Counted from the stretch's first letter, positions 42,493-55,701 are shown. The stretch: 64,000 bases of DNA from Dactylorhiza incarnata (GCA_033032865.1 JAWHQI010000525.1:744001-808000), one strand, 5' to 3'. The notes: generated by a model from the letters alone, not told the origin. Made by a program: numbers and translations.

Positions 42493-44285
42493 TGTAAGTT
42501 TATATAGGATGTAGTCTAAATCACCTAGAGGGGGGTGAATAGGTTTCTTATATTTTACCTTGGTTAGCATAGCTGTTTTCTGGTTTAGTATTAGTAATTA
42601 ATCAAGCACACAGAAAACACACAAGCATTTATAGAGGTTCCTCAAGACAGGGTGTCTTGAGTAGTCCTCTTTCCCCCTTCACCTTTCTAACAATGAGTTA
42701 GACAAGGCCAACTTCTCCAAACTCAGCTCCAAGAGCTTACAACATAGATCCCTCAGGATCTCTCAGGTTTGCACAAACCCTACCTCAGGCACAGCAGCCC
42801 TACCTCAGAGGAATCCACCACCTACAACTCTGACCACCTGCTGGTCCTACCTCAAGCAGACCTCTCAGCTCTACAACTCAGGCTATTCAGCCCTACCTCA
42901 GATCACACACTAATCCTACCTCAGAGTACTCCACCTCCTATAGCTCAGACCACCTCCTGGTCCTACAACCTCGGGCCAAATGGCCCTACAAACTCAGGCC
43001 TAACAATCCTACAAACTCAGGCTAAATAGCCATATAACTCAGGCTAAATAGCCCTACAAACTCAGGCAAATTTCCCTACAAACTCAGGCAAATAGCCCTA
43101 CAAACTCAAGCAAATAGCCCTACAGTAAAAGAGTTTTTAAAGCTTACTACAGCAGACAGCAGTGAGAAGAAGTCTCCTGTAGTTCATGCATAGCTTGTGC
43201 TTTCTTGTAGCTGGAGATGATGATGGCAGCTACAAACTGATCTTCCTCTTCAGTTGAAGGATGGAAGATCACCTTGCTCCTTCTTGTAGAGGAGCAATCT
43301 TTATCTCTCGGATTCTTCTTGCTTGTTCAGTGAGTAGGAGGAGAATGAGGAGAACGAGGGTCATCAATGGAATAGTCAATATGTTTTAGCACTCGACCCA
43401 CTTTATCAAAAGTGCCCTAACTTCTTCTTTTATACATCCCTGGTCTTCAACGGCTCTCAGCCGTCCTTCTTATAGATATGGGAGTGATTGGTGGACCCCA
43501 CAATGTCATTCTGCAGCTTGCGCCAAGGGCAGAACCAGCCGAGTTACTTTTGAATTTGTCTCAGCGGTTGGGTTGAGATGGCTTCCTCTTCTCAGCGGAT
43601 TCAGTCGATCTGCATAGAAGTTTCTGCGTTCAACAAACTATATTCTGCATTCGACGAACTGCATTCTGCGTTCGATGAACTTCATTCTTCGTTCGATAAA
43701 CTCCATTCTTCGTTCGACAAACTCACCAAGTCTCAGTGTTTGCTTCTGTCCTGTCTCTGCATTCGACGAACTTCCTTCTTCGTTCGACGAACTCGCCAAG
43801 TCTCAGTGTTTGCTTCTGTCCCGTCTCTGCGTTCGTCGAACTTCATTCTTCGTTCGATGAACTTCATTCTTCATTCGACGAACTCGCCATGTCTCAGCAT
43901 TTACTTCTCTCCTGTCTCTGCATTCGATGAACTTCATTTTTCGTTTAACGAACTCGCCAAGTCTCAGCGGATATTTGCTGCTTCTTTCCCGTCTCAGTGG
44001 ATCCGCTGAGACAGATAGTCATCTCAGCGGTTTCTTCTTTCAGCAGCTTAGCTTGCCCAGATGCCTTCTCAGCAGCTCCTGGTCTTGTCTCAGCGGTTCA
44101 ACTGAGAAACTGAGACCTTCTCAGCTGATTAAACAGCACACCTTTGAATCTATTCCATTGTATGGAATATCATCTCCCTGTACAATACTTGAGACAAAAT
44201 AGATTGTATCAAATACAATATGTACTTAGTATTGTGAGTGAAGCCTCTTCAAATCAAAGGAACATTGAGGACAATATTCCCAACA
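42493..44285 (-). repeat. Solo LTR N (same family as D and D2)
   Basis: 1793 bp from TGTAAGTTTATATAGG to ATATTCCCAACA, flanked on both sides by GATAT (42488-42492, 44286-44290). In minus orientation the ends match the D2 LTR. It has minus-strand GTATAAAAG (43427-43435), a long CCTAC/CTCAGG minisatellite (42740-43130), TTCGACGAA words (43625-43950) and TCTCAGCGG words (43558-44110). No internal sequence is left, the usual result of recombination between two LTRs. Confidence 0.92.
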
Positions 44286-47200
44286 GATATTATCATGACT
44301 AATGAAATTACTTTCAAAATTGGATTTAAATGGACTTTTAGGGGTCTTAGGCTAAAATATTAAATGCACAACTGATTGCATATTTATCTATTTTTTGTTG
44401 TTGCATATATAATAGCCCCTATATTGAAAATCATAATCGAGAAAAATCGGAATCAAATAAAATAAAAACCATGTGTTGTTAACGCCAGGCATAATAACTA
44501 ACGCTGGCGGTAGCATATTTTCCTAAAAATTATGATTTCTCTAATTATTATTTTTCTGAAAAATTATTGCACTATGTTAAGTATCATTATCTCCTACTTT
44601 CAAATATCTTGTATTTGTTTTGTCTAATTTCTACAAATTAAAATCAAAAAGAAAATTTACAAAACATTTCAAAATAACCAAAACTATTTTGTGTCCCTTT
44701 ATATATATGTAGTATAATATTCACTTTACAAGCAGTCACTACATATTAAAAGGATGAATATGAACCATACAATCACCACCATGATCTATTGATATCCTAT
44801 GCTAAAATTCACTATATTCATATATCATAATTCATGATCTATCAAGACCTATCTTAAATCAACTAATTCTATCAACCTTAGGAATTATGAAATATATGAT
44901 TGCAATTGGTATTATAGTTTCATCTCTTGTTTAGTGTGTGTGATGTGCATCTCTATTGTTTGTATGTATCTCATTATATTTAGACCTAAAATGAAATCAA
45001 ATAGAATTATCTCTTCATTCTAGGTCTATGAAAATTCAAAACTCTATGTTTGAATACATGCAGCTCAATTATATATTTGTCCATCTTTACTTAGCTTTGC
45101 ACCATATTGTCCTAACTCATCACACTAGCATTATCACTTACCAGAGGTAGAAATCAATGTCCTTGCTAGTTATATCTTACAATGCTAAAGTAAATTATAT
45201 TACTAAAATCTGAAAATCATAATTTCCTTTGTAGTTATTTGCATGAATAAAAATTTTCTAAATGGATTTAAAATCAACAATCATCGATATAATTGTAAAT
45301 CCAAAACTAATCATGCAATTATACCATAGTTTATATATTTAAGGCTTACACGCTTAGTATGTCCATAATCATTAAACCTATGACATGTGTGTCACAATAG
45401 CGAGGGCATAGGATTGTGTGCATTAGAGACCTAACCTCTAAGTCATGTCTTGTCCTTAACCGGGGAGGGTTCTAGTAGGGCCTTGTGAGGCACTAGGGGG
45501 AACGAGTTCTAGGTTGAGCGTCATCTTTTGTATGGATATGGGATTAACACCCCAACCTACGGCATGCATGCAGCTCCTCATGACCATCCGTCACTTAGTA
45601 CGGGGCTAGAGTGTAGTCATGTAGTTAAGGTATCTTGATCTTAGATATACTTATATTATATTCATTGCATGAACATTATCTCACTCTTTATACACAAATC
45701 ATGGATATTTGTTTTTGTTCTAACATTGCATCTTGTGTTTGCATATTTTATTATTTTGAGCTTTAATGATTTTACTAAACACAAGTATTTGAAAAATCAC
45801 CAAAAACATGCTAAAAGAGCCTTCAAATCTAATCAATATACTCTGAAATTTCAACTAAAGGAAGGTCTCTTTATAATACAAATGAATTGAGAAAAATGTT
45901 TTTCAAAACATCAAAATTTGCAGTTCTGTCTCGGTGTTAAGAAGCTAACGCCTAGCGTTAGCTCCTTTGCTCCAAAAAACTTTTTTTGTTGTTTTTGAGT
46001 AATTTCTGGTATTATTTTAATATTTTTTGTGTGTTTTATTTCTCTGTTTGTAAAAAGTTTTCTATCTTTTTATTTCCTTTACAAACAAAATTTTATTTTT
46101 CTTTTCAAAAAAAATATTATGTATTTTCTCATGCATTATTTTGGGTGTATCTCTCTGGCATAGAATATCATTTACTGAAAGGGCTATTAACGACTTCTAT
46201 GTTTTCTAGAGAATATATATAAAAAATAAATACAAAATTACAAAACAATTTCAAAGAACAAAAATATGTTTTTTTTCCTTTATGTGTGTTTATTGTTTTG
46301 TACTTATATACAAAAAAATTATTTAAAAAATTAATAAAAAAAATTGATTGTTATTCATTGCCATTGTCAAGGATGATTAATTATATCAATTAAAGATTAA
46401 ATACAATGTTTAATTTAACTTTCAAGTTTCTTAAAATAAACATTGTTTTGTATGTGGCATGCCTTGAAAATTATCTTGTTATGTGCAATGAAATTGATTG
46501 TAGATAAACATGTGTAGAAACGCTTAGCATGCCTCTAAGTATGAGTAATGTATTATGTTTGATAATGATTTATTCACTCACTTATTTTTGATAATCTACA
46601 TGTGTTTACAATCTTATACTTGCATGATTGTATAGTGTAATAACATAAGTAATTAAAATGCATAAATAGATTACCTACACAACATTGAATTGGTTATTGC
46701 AATTCTTTGTCTTTCATACACTTATTCTTTAGAGAAATGTGGTTTAAAATGCTATGTTTGCAAAACAAGTGAATTCGGAGTCCTTAGTCACTAAACAAAA
46801 AGCAAATAATAAATGACAAGGAAAACTCCACCAAGCACTACTCACCCTCCTGATAAGTCTTAATGGGCATTATGAGGTTGAGCACCTTGGCTAAAGAATT
46901 GTAAAGTGTCTTGTAGCAAACAATTTATACACATCTTCTCTTAGTACACCGGATCACAAATAAAATTTGAAAATAATGCTAAAAAGTATAAAAGTGATCC
47001 CCAAGCACTACTTTGCACCCTGATAAGTCTTAATAAGCATTGTGTGTGCAAAGCACCTTGGTAGTTGTACACTTTATTCATGTGCATTGAAATATTATGG
47101 AAGTAATAGTATTTGTGTATTTTAATGTTGTGTTATTTTATTATATATGTCATGTGTTTTTGATTGATTCACTTGTATACTTTATCAAAACACTACTTTG

Positions 47201-48240
47201 TACACATCATTATCTTTCATAAAACTTCTACTCATGAGAATTGGATCCTAATGCTCATCTACTCAATTCTCTACAAACTTAAGTAAATGCACTAGATAAC
47301 AAAGCATGATTGCTACAATGTTTATGTTTACTTGAAATGCAAATTTGATTACATTGTAGTCTTTGTATCTTTTCTTGATATCATCAAATCATGCTTGCAA
47401 TTTTATCTTAATGAAATAGCATCTCTTGAATCTATAACTCAAACATCAACTTTTCAAATTTAAAACTCATTATCCTTTATATGATTTTATCTTCTAAAAT
47501 GATGTTTATGTTTAAGAGTGCTTATTATATTCTTCTGCTAAGTTTACCACTTATGCTCATTCATGTCAATTATTTTTAACACCGTGGTTTTCTTTTCAAC
47601 AAATGGTATCTTAAAATAGAATGCTTACTTTATCATGTCAGCTATATTGCTTACTACTATATGTTCCATCTTGCTTATATTTTTCTCAACAAGTAGAACT
47701 TAACAAGCTTTTGATTGCATCCTATTTTTCTTCTCGACATAGAACATATTACTCTTTTTTACATACTCTCACCTAAACCCTCTTTTGATACTACCAAAAG
47801 GGAAGAATAAATTACATAAATCTAATATTTAGGGGGAGTACATTATAATGATTTCAAACTCAAAGAATGTATTTATGTAGGGGGAGTAATCATATAGGAG
47901 GTGCATACACTATCATATGCTCGATCATGACAATCCTTCAATAAGTGGTTCCTAATCAATCTTAGTAGATATACACGCATCCCTACCCACTTTTGCTAAT
48001 AACAAAGGGGGAGAAGAAATTGAGAAATCTAGTAAAATATATATTTAGGGGAGTAAATAATAAGAGAACACTTATGTAGGGGGAGGACTTCATATAGAAA
48101 GAGTATGCATTATTGCTTTGAAATCTATCATGCTTTTAACCTATTATTCATGCATATATTATTACAATATACCGCACTTATCTATAAACACAAATGGTCT
48201 TAAGTTCACTAATTTCTCATATAGGTTTTTGTTATTATCA
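44286..48240 (+). other. Element I, long non-coding 3' part
   Basis: About 4 kb of AT-rich sequence without a supportable gene. TAACGC words occur at 44480-44510 and 45945-45962. A pair of related blocks, CCTGATAAGTCTTAATGGGCA (46850) and its variant at 47020, forms a partial direct repeat of about 170 bp spacing. From 47830 to 48090 there are several AGGGGGAGTA-type purine tracts. Confidence 0.65.
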
Positions 48241-48252
48241 AAAGGGAGAGAT

Positions 48253-50034
48253 TATTGGAGCCTATGTTCCGCATCTCTTGGTTTGAGAATAACAAATACC
48301 ATGTTGTATTTGATCTTGTATTTTGTGTGTTTATAGTGTTCAGGTTGTACAGGAACTATAGCTACATATCCCTTGAGTAGTATGTTGATTGATGTCGACT
48401 CTATGGAAAGAGAGCTAACGCCCCGCGTTAGAAGTTAACGCCTAGTAGTTAACACCCCGCGTTAACTTCCGTCGAGAAGGAATCCGTCGAGAAGAAATTC
48501 CGTCGAGAATGAATCCATCGAGAAGCCAGAGACAATGCTAGGCGTTAGGTCCTAATGCTGGGTGCTATCCATTCGACAAAATGAGATGCCAGTCGACGAA
48601 TTTGCGTTCGACGAAATGAGGTTCCGGTCGACAAAAATTACGCTTGACGAAATGGGATTCCGTTCGACAAAATTGCGTTCGATGAACTTTGATGACGTTC
48701 GACGAAATGAAATTCCATTCGACAAAATTTGATGACGTTCGATGAAATGAAATTCCGTTAGACAAAATTTGATGACGTTCGACGAAAATGGCGGTCGACA
48801 AAATTGCGTTCGACGAAATGAGATTCTGTTCGACGAAATTTGTTGACGTTCGACGAAATAAGATGTCGTTCGACGAAAATCCACAAACTGTCATGATCTT
48901 AACGGTTGCACAATTTTAGCCACAATAGTGCACGTTCACTAACGCTGGCATTAACTCTTAACACCACGCGTTAGCTTTCGTGGCTATTTAAAGTACAGCT
49001 CCTCTCATTCCAAAAAAAGATGATTCCAGAATTCCAATAATTTTAAGAGAGGCTCGTGTACAACAATTAAGAGATCTCCCTTGGGCAATCATGAAGATCT
49101 AAAGAGGATTTTGAAGGAGAAGGTCTACAACGCATATTCTATACGAAGGACGATCGTTTCAAGAACGCCAACATCTACATCGCCTTCGTCTTCACCTTCA
49201 AAATTTCTTGGGGAGTTTCTCTTTACTTATCTTGTAATCTTTTACCTTTTCCTTTTGTAATTTGTGTGGAGAAATCGTTCGGGGAGAACGTCGGATTCCA
49301 GGAAGGATTCTGTGGGTAAATTCTTCCCGGTTGTTGGCGACTAGGTCCTTGTGTGGCTTAGGGGGTAATTCACCGCCTTGTGCGTGGCGACTATGTCGAG
49401 GGTAGATCTAGGGGGTGGCTAGAGGCCTTATCTGGGGTAAGATAGGCTATAGCCAACCGTTCCTTGGGAGAAGGACCGGTGAAACAACAAAAAGTGTTTT
49501 TACATATTCTCGCCTGGATTTCTAGCGTTATAGAAATTAAACATTTGTGTATTCAATTTATTATGAAATAAAATCATGTCTTTTAATGTTCTATTCAATT
49601 GATTTTATTTCCTCTTCAAGAATGTTTTAATTTATATTTCATTAAAGTATTAAAATTATCATTTGTGTAATCATCTTTGAAATACAATAATCGTTTTCAT
49701 CATCTCTGATTTTCTGGAATTGTATTTCATTTAAGAATTCATAAGTAAAATCACTGCGGCAATATTTTTGTGCTAAAGAATATTTTCTGGAAAGCTAACG
49801 CCCAGCGTTAACACTTAACGCCATGCGTTAGCAACAGTTAACAAAAAATTTTGTTTCTCTTGTTTAAAAAGGAAACTTCAATACAATCTTTTCTGAGATA
49901 TCAAAATATATTTTCTTATAAAATATTCCTTAACTTTGGTCACAATCTTTAATAAATTTAATTATGATTTAAAATACCATACAACCCTAATTCACCCCCC
50001 CCCCCCCCCTCTAAGGGCGCCGTAAGATTCAACA
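48253..50034 (+). repeat. 3' LTR of element I
   Basis: 1782 bp, preceded by AAAGGGAGAGAT. It lacks the CACTA insert but has extra copies of the TAACGC and TTCGACGAA words compared with the 5' LTR, so the word arrays have changed length since insertion. TATA-like CTATTTAAAG is at 48984-48993. Confidence 0.9.
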
Positions 50035-50735
50035 CCCGGGTGCACCGAATATCTACTACAGTGAGCCTATATCATGATGTCCTCCCGAATCCGCCCCCCC
50101 CCCCCCCCCCCTGCCGGTATTTATACTCGGCCTCTAAGACTCAACAGGTCATCCTTCAATGAATAGTCTCCGGCTGAGTCTACCTCCAAGGCTCTGAATA
50201 TTTGCTCTAGCTTGGCATCCTGCCTCTGCCCATCCCTGATGCGGTCTCGGATGTCATATGTGGTTCTCATCGCCGCCAGGTACTCCTCATAAAGCTCCAG
50301 ATCATCCTCGGACACTATGGAGATCTGCATGTCCTCGAACATCCGTACTAGCTCCATGGACATCAAATGGGGCTTTGCTCCCAACGTGGTAGCTCTCTTG
50401 CTCAGTGCGTCAGCCACCACATTCTCCTTCCCTGGTTGTTAATACATCGTGTACTGGTAGTCGGATAAGAACTCCACCCAGCATCTTTGTTGAATGTTCA
50501 ACTCCTTCTGCGTGTCTATGTACTTCAGATTCTTGTGATTTGAAAATATATCGCAGTGGACGCCATTGAGATAGTGCCGCCAGATCTTCAGAGTGAATAC
50601 AACCGCTCCCATCTCCAAGTCATGCACTGGGAAATTCTGCTCATGGTTGTTCAACTGGCGGGAAGCGTATGTTATCACGTGCACATTCTGCATCAGAACG
50701 GCACCCATCCCATGATATGACGCATCCGTGTACAC
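50035..50735 (-). pseudogene. pol: Chromovirus G, RNase H and start of integrase
   Basis: Minus strand 50735-50439 starts [16 protein letters not shown] (RNase H active-site aspartate), then [20 protein letters not shown] and [13 protein letters not shown] stop near 50438 is followed by VADALSKRA, the conserved end of the domain, and by the spacer into the integrase up to 50121. A poly-C run at 50094-50111 disrupts the frame. The insertion site of element I is at 50035. RNase H removes template RNA in the particle. Confidence 0.87.
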
Positions 50736-50819
50736 CTAGAATCCTTCCTTTCTCGATGGAAGGGAAAGGATGGGGGTCGTCGTAAGCCGACCCTTTAGCT
50801 CCTGGAAGGCCTCCTCGCA

Positions 50820-51776
50820 CTACGACGTCCAAATGAATGCAGTATCCTTCTTCGTCAGGGATGTGAGCGGGAGGGCTATCTGAGAAAACCCCTGTATGAA
50901 CTTCCGGTAATAACCGGTGAGTCCCAAGAAGCTCCGCACGTCGGTGGTCATCTTCAGCGGTGGCCAATCCCGTACTACCTGGATCTTTGCTGGATCCACT
51001 GCTAGACCAGCTCCACTGATAATATGACCTAGGAAGGCCACCTCCTTCACCCAAAACTGACACTTGCTGAACTTCTCATACAGGCGGTGCTCCCGAAGCT
51101 TATCCAATATTAGTGCCAAATGACGTGCATGTTCCTCCTCTGTCCTCGAATAGATGAGGATTTCGTCGATGAACATGATGATAAAGATGTCGAGATATGG
51201 CTCGAACACCCAATTCATCAAACTCATAAATGCTGATGGTGCATTCATGAGCCCGAACAACATCACAGTGAACTCATATAGTCTGTATCGATTGCTGAAA
51301 GCCGTCTTTGGGATGTCCTCCTCCTGAATCTGCAGCTGATAATATCCTAATCTCAAATCCAGCTTTGAGAAGCAGTGGGCTCCCTCTAGCTGGTCAAATA
51401 GCTTGTATATCCTCGGCAAAGGGTATGTGTTTCGCACAGTCAGCCTGTTCAGGGCTCTATAATCAATGCAGAGTCTGAGCGATCCATCCTTCTTCTTCAC
51501 GAATAACACCAGAGCTCCCCAAGGCGAGGAACTCGGTCAGACAAACCCATCTTCCACCAGCTCCTGCAGCTGGCTCTGAAACTCTGCTAGCTCCTTCGGG
51601 GCCATCCAATAAGGAGCTCTAGATACCGGCTTATCCCCCGGCACCAGCTGGATCTGAAAATCCTTCTCGCGATGCGGTAGCAGCCCCGACAGCTTCTCTG
51701 GGAATACATCGGCAAAATCCCGTACTACTGGGATACTAGCCACAGAATCCTTCGCCTCAATTGCCTTGAACAACAC
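50820..51776 (-). pseudogene. pol: Chromovirus G, reverse transcriptase
   Basis: Segment 51776-51537 (PVVRDFADVFPEKLSGLLPHRE, the start of a chromovirus RT) and 51509-50820 ([61 protein letters not shown]) are separated by a stop near 51536. The active-site box reads FIDEI in place of FIDDI, so the second catalytic aspartate is a glutamate. The C-terminal part ([34 protein letters not shown]) is normal. A frame change follows at about 50820. Confidence 0.9.
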
Positions 51777-51869
51777 CTGGTATACTTCATCTCCCTGTAG
51801 ATGGGCCTTGGCGGCCTGGATAGATGATAATAAGAGACGGGAGGGGGGTCTGATACCTTCAACTACAAT

Positions 51870-52262
51870 TTATGTGTCCTCATGCTTTAGGACAATCCTC
51901 CTCGTCGGGCAGTCAATCCTTGCCTGGTTCCCGTGCAGCCAGCTCATGCCCAGGATCAGGTCGAAGTCTTTCATCTTCAAGAGCGTCGTCGGCGCTTCGA
52001 ATAGCTTCCCTCCAATCTCTACGTTCATATTGCACTTTGCGTTCATTACTATCTTCGATCCGTCCGAGAATCGTACCCTCCTGTGGATGCCCTCGAAGTG
52101 CTGGACTTGGTCCAGATCGTCCAAGAATTCTTCTGAGATGAATGAGTGAGAGGCACCCATGTCGAATAAAGTGTATGCGGGCTTATCGCAGACGAGTACT
52201 ATACCTGGCAGATTTTTGTTTGTTTGGTTCAATGCTAAGGTTTGCTGGGTACTAATGAACAT
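51870..52262 (-). pseudogene. pol: Chromovirus G, protease
   Basis: A 130-residue frame. The active site is FDMGASHSFISEEF; the family has D(S/T)GASHSF, so the second residue is altered. Later parts fit a retroviral-type aspartic protease of Tekay/Del chromoviruses, including DLILGMSWLHGNQARIDCP, the conserved strand before the RT linker. It is upstream of RT and downstream of the gag knuckle, the Gypsy order. Confidence 0.85.
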
Positions 52263-52274
52263 AAAAAAATGACA

Positions 52275-53051
52275 TTAAAAGTACCTGTAATGACCCTTGC
52301 GGGATCCCGGGGCTGAGCTAGGTCCATAGCGTTCATCTGGTCCATGTTCTATCTCCGGTCTCCGCCCTGAAATCCACGGCCTCGACCACATCCTCGACCC
52401 CCGAAATGTTGGGCCTGTGGGGCAGCCTGTAGTGCTGGTGGTGCATTCCTCTGAGGGCAGTTCCTCCGGATGTGGCCTGGCTGATGACAGTGGTAGCACT
52501 CCTGTGGGGGAGGTGGACAACCTCCTCTTATCCTCGGTACCTCTCGCATCTGTAGAGGTTGGGGAGCCAACACTACCTGCTCCTGCCTCTCCTCCTGCTG
52601 GGGTCGGTCCTCCGTTCTTCTCTCCCCAATGTAACAACCCTTCTGCTGGTCTCTCCTGCCACTCCTTCCCTGGTCCTCTGTCGGCCTCTTCCTACCTCGA
52701 AAAATGTGTTGGTCGGCTTCCAGCTTCTTGTCCATCTCCAAGATCTTGGCCATACTACTATCGGAAACAAAGAGGAGTGCCTGCCTCAGCTCATCACGGA
52801 GGCCCTTGTAGAATCTCTTTGCTTATCCTGCATCATCCAGCTGATAGGAGTCCGCAAACTGAGCTAGGTGTGTGAACTCCTGGTGGTACACCAGAACTGT
52901 CCTGCTCCCCTGCATCAACTGCAGGAATCTGTCCTCCAACTCATCTCTTGCAGACTGCGGCACAAAATGCTCCAGCAGTGCTACCTTGAAGTCATCCCAA
53001 GAAACATCGGCTGCCTCTAATCTAGCATAAGTGGTGTCCAGCAGCGACTTC
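52275..53051 (-). pseudogene. gag: Chromovirus G, gag
   Basis: Minus strand from 53051: WDDFKVALLEHFVPQSARDE, FLQLMQGSRTVLVYHQEF, then, after a stop at 52827, MAKILEMDKKLEADQ and the CCHC knuckle CYHCHQPGHIRRNC followed by a glycine/arginine-rich tail. These are the capsid and nucleocapsid landmarks of Ty3/Gypsy chromoviruses. The N-terminal half is cut off by element J at 53052, and the 5' LTR of G is not seen in the window. Confidence 0.85.
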
Positions 53052-54115
53052 TGTTGGATATGTGTGTCACATCCCTTTGTTTGAGAATAACAAATCCCAA
53101 ATTGTATTTGATCTTGCTTGTCATGTGTTTATAGTGTGCAGGAACTATAGGTGCAATACTCCATAGGTAGAAAGTAGCATGGAACCAACAAACTGAACTT
53201 AAGCACTACCGCCAGCACTATGGGTTACCGCAGGCGCTAGCGCTACCGCCTGGCGCTAGCTCAAATTCGTGCATAATGCCACACTGCCGACAGTTTTATA
53301 ACTGCCTCCACACGAACGCTACCGCAGGCGTTAGGAGCTACCACAGGCGCTATCTCCATGTTCTATAAAATGATGGCTTCTCTCTCATTTTGCCCAGAGC
53401 TTCTAGAGAGATTACTTGTGCCAAAATTCCAGAGCTGTTACTTTGCCGAAAGTTTAACTCCCACTCAAAGCCAAAGAAGATTTCTGGAGAAGGAAGCCCC
53501 CACGTTGCATCTGAAGAATGATTGCTTCAACCTCGCTTACGCTATAGAGATCCTTCATCCTCAACTTCAGAAATCTCATAGAGGGAGTTCTTGTTATTTA
53601 CTTTATTTAATTATTGTAGTTTTTGTAGTAAAATCGCCTTGTGTCAGCGACTTGGTCCTTGCGCGGCTTAGGGGGTGATTCGCCGTGTGAGTTGGCGACT
53701 AGGTCTAGGATATTAGATCTAGTGGGTGCTCGAGGCCATATCCGGGGAAGGATTGGCTAGAGCGGATTGAGGCCATATCTGGGGAAGGATAGGCTAAAGC
53801 CAACCGGTTTGTAGGGATACAAGTCGGTATAGAAAAGGAAAAGTTATTAACATTTGTACGCCTCCGATTTCTAGCGATATTGAAATCAAATTTATGTACT
53901 TATTCATATAATACAATCATGTCTCAATTTATGTTTACTTAATTTCTCTCATTTGGCATAAATTTTTATTATTGCAAATTACTTTTTGTTAAATTGTTAT
54001 TTTGCTCTCTTGTTAACTTTAAAACAATATAGTAAATTGCTTAATATTACAAAAAGAATTTTATTCCCTTATTCACCCCCCCCCCCCACCTCCTAAGGTG
54101 CTTATCGATCCAACA
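53052..54115 (+). repeat. 5' LTR of Copia element J
   Basis: 1064 bp, from TGTTGGATATGTGTG to CGATCCAACA, with TATA box CTATAAAAT at 53363-53371. It is related to the LTR of I (shared TTTGAGAATAACAAAT, GGCGACTAGGTC and GCGCGGCTTAGGGGGTGATT blocks), but its words are different: CTACCGC / GGCGCTAG inverted words at 53200-53350. A poly-C run is at 54074-54087. Confidence 0.88.
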
Positions 54116-54117
54116 AG

Positions 54118-54129
54118 TGGTATCAGAGC
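54118..54129 (+). other. Primer-binding site of element J
   Basis: TGGTATCAGAGC, exact, two bases after the LTR. Confidence 0.92.
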
Positions 54130-54163
54130 CAGGTTATTCCAAACGGTTTAAAAACCATGAATA

Positions 54164-55636
54164 ATGGCGTTTTATGATCTCGCTTTTTCATAGGGACAGG
54201 GAATTAGTAGACCTCAACTATTTACTGGGTCAGATTATAATTATTGGAAAAATAGGATGAGATGTTTTCTTATGACCCTAGTTATTGAGGTATGGAATAT
54301 GGTAGAAGAGGAATACTCTCCTCCTTCAATTGTAGTTGGAGTAGTAACATTAGAAAAACCTAAAGATAAGTGGGATGATAGGGATAAATTTAAATGCAAA
54401 AATAACGCCAAGGCCATGAATGCTTTATTTTGTGCGTTAGATAGAAATGAATTTAATAGAATTTCCGCTTGTACTACTGCATATGATATTTGGAATCATT
54501 TGGAAATTACTCATTAAGGTACATCGCAGGTTAAAGATTCAAAGCTTTTCCAACTGGAGTCGGGATATGAAAAGTTCTGGATGGATGAAAGTGAAGATGT
54601 TGATGCCATGTACACGCGCTTCACCAAGATCGCCAATGCCTCCAAAGTTCTTGGAAAGACCTTCTCCAACGGCGACTTGGTCTGAAAGAATCTTCGATCC
54701 CTTCCTCCAATATTCAATCCGAAGGTAACAACTATCTCAGAGTCACGCGATCTAAGAACGCTCCAAGTTGAGAGCCTCATTGGGAATCTCAAAACCCATG
54801 AGGTAGAACTCAAGATCCAACACAATGAATACAACAAGGAGCCAAAGAAGAAGGCGTTGGCACTAAAATCAAAGAATGAGTGCCAAGAGGATGAGGATGA
54901 AGATGAAGAAAGCCTTTTGGTAAAGAACTTTCGAAAGTTCATGAGAAATTCGGAAAGGAGAAACACCTTCCGGAAATATTTCCAAAAGGAAGGAAGATGG
55001 AAAGGGTCATATTCAAAGAAGGAAAATGAGAGCGATGATGAAGAAGAAAGACCTCCACCAGAATGCTACCATTGTAGGAAGATCGGGCATATTCGGAGCC
55101 AGTGCCCAACATTTTTGAAGGAGAAAATGGAGAAACGGCACAATGGGAAGGAAAAGAGGAAGGTGCTAAAAGCAAAAACATGGGATGACTCCTCCACCTC
55201 CAAAGAATCAAGCGGGTCTTCATCAAGCGAAGATGAGAAAGCAAACATGTGCCTCATGGGACATGGAAATGATGACGACGCCAGTGTTCTTAGCGACACT
55301 GAGGTAACTCCTTCCACTTATGATGAACTTTTCAATATATTTCTTGAAACTTGCAAAGCTTTTGATGAAAATATGAAAGATAGTATTTTATTAAATCGGG
55401 AAAATGAATCCTTAATTAAAGAAAATCAAAAGCTTTCCAAAAAATTAATTGTTTTAGAAAAAAGAAAGGTCTCTTGCCAAGAGTGTGATCACTCCATTAA
55501 GATGGTAAAGGATAATGAAGATTCTCTTTCTAAAGCCCTCTCCCATGCAAAAATTCTTACAAAAGAGAAGGGGGAATTAGAAAGGAAATTAGAAGCCTCT
55601 CTTGTCCAAGTAAAAAATAATAAAAAAAGGTTTTGA
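54164..55636 (+). pseudogene. gag: Copia element J gag
   Basis: The frame starts MAFYDLAFS and meets a stop at once (54191-54193). It then reads LFTGSDYNYWKNRM, AYDIWNHLEITH, stop, GTSQVKDSKLFQLESGYEKF, and FSNGDLV, stop, KNLRSLPP. The open part 54857-55636 carries the acidic stretch ECQEDEDEDEESLL, the CCHC knuckle CYHCRKIGHIRSQC, an acidic serine-rich block and a coiled-coil. It is a large Tork/SIRE-like gag with three or more in-frame stops. It is the better preserved relative of the gag of I. Confidence 0.83.
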
Positions 55637-55701
55637 AAATAGGTGTGTCATGCATGTAAAAGAAAACTTATCACTTAAGAGCACAAGTTCATGATCTCAC
55701 T

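Larger units (their letters stand above)
38769..50034 (+). mobile_element. Element I: Copia-type, mostly non-coding, with two later insertions
   Basis: LTRs 38769-40750 and 48253-50034, primer site at 40753, purine tract before 48253. The flanks are CCCGA (38764-38768) and CCCGG (50035-50039), a target duplication with one difference. Inside there is only a decayed gag at the start, then about 4 kb of AT-rich sequence, a solo LTR (N) and no pol. A CACTA mini-element sits in the 5' LTR. Both outer LTR bases have drifted (5' LTR ends TA, 3' LTR begins TA), in line with some age. It splits the integrase of G. Confidence 0.9.

Noticed and set aside
44286..48240. Possible genes in the 4-kb AT-rich part of I
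   Set aside because: Longest frames are 70-80 codons, hydrophobic by composition and without motif.
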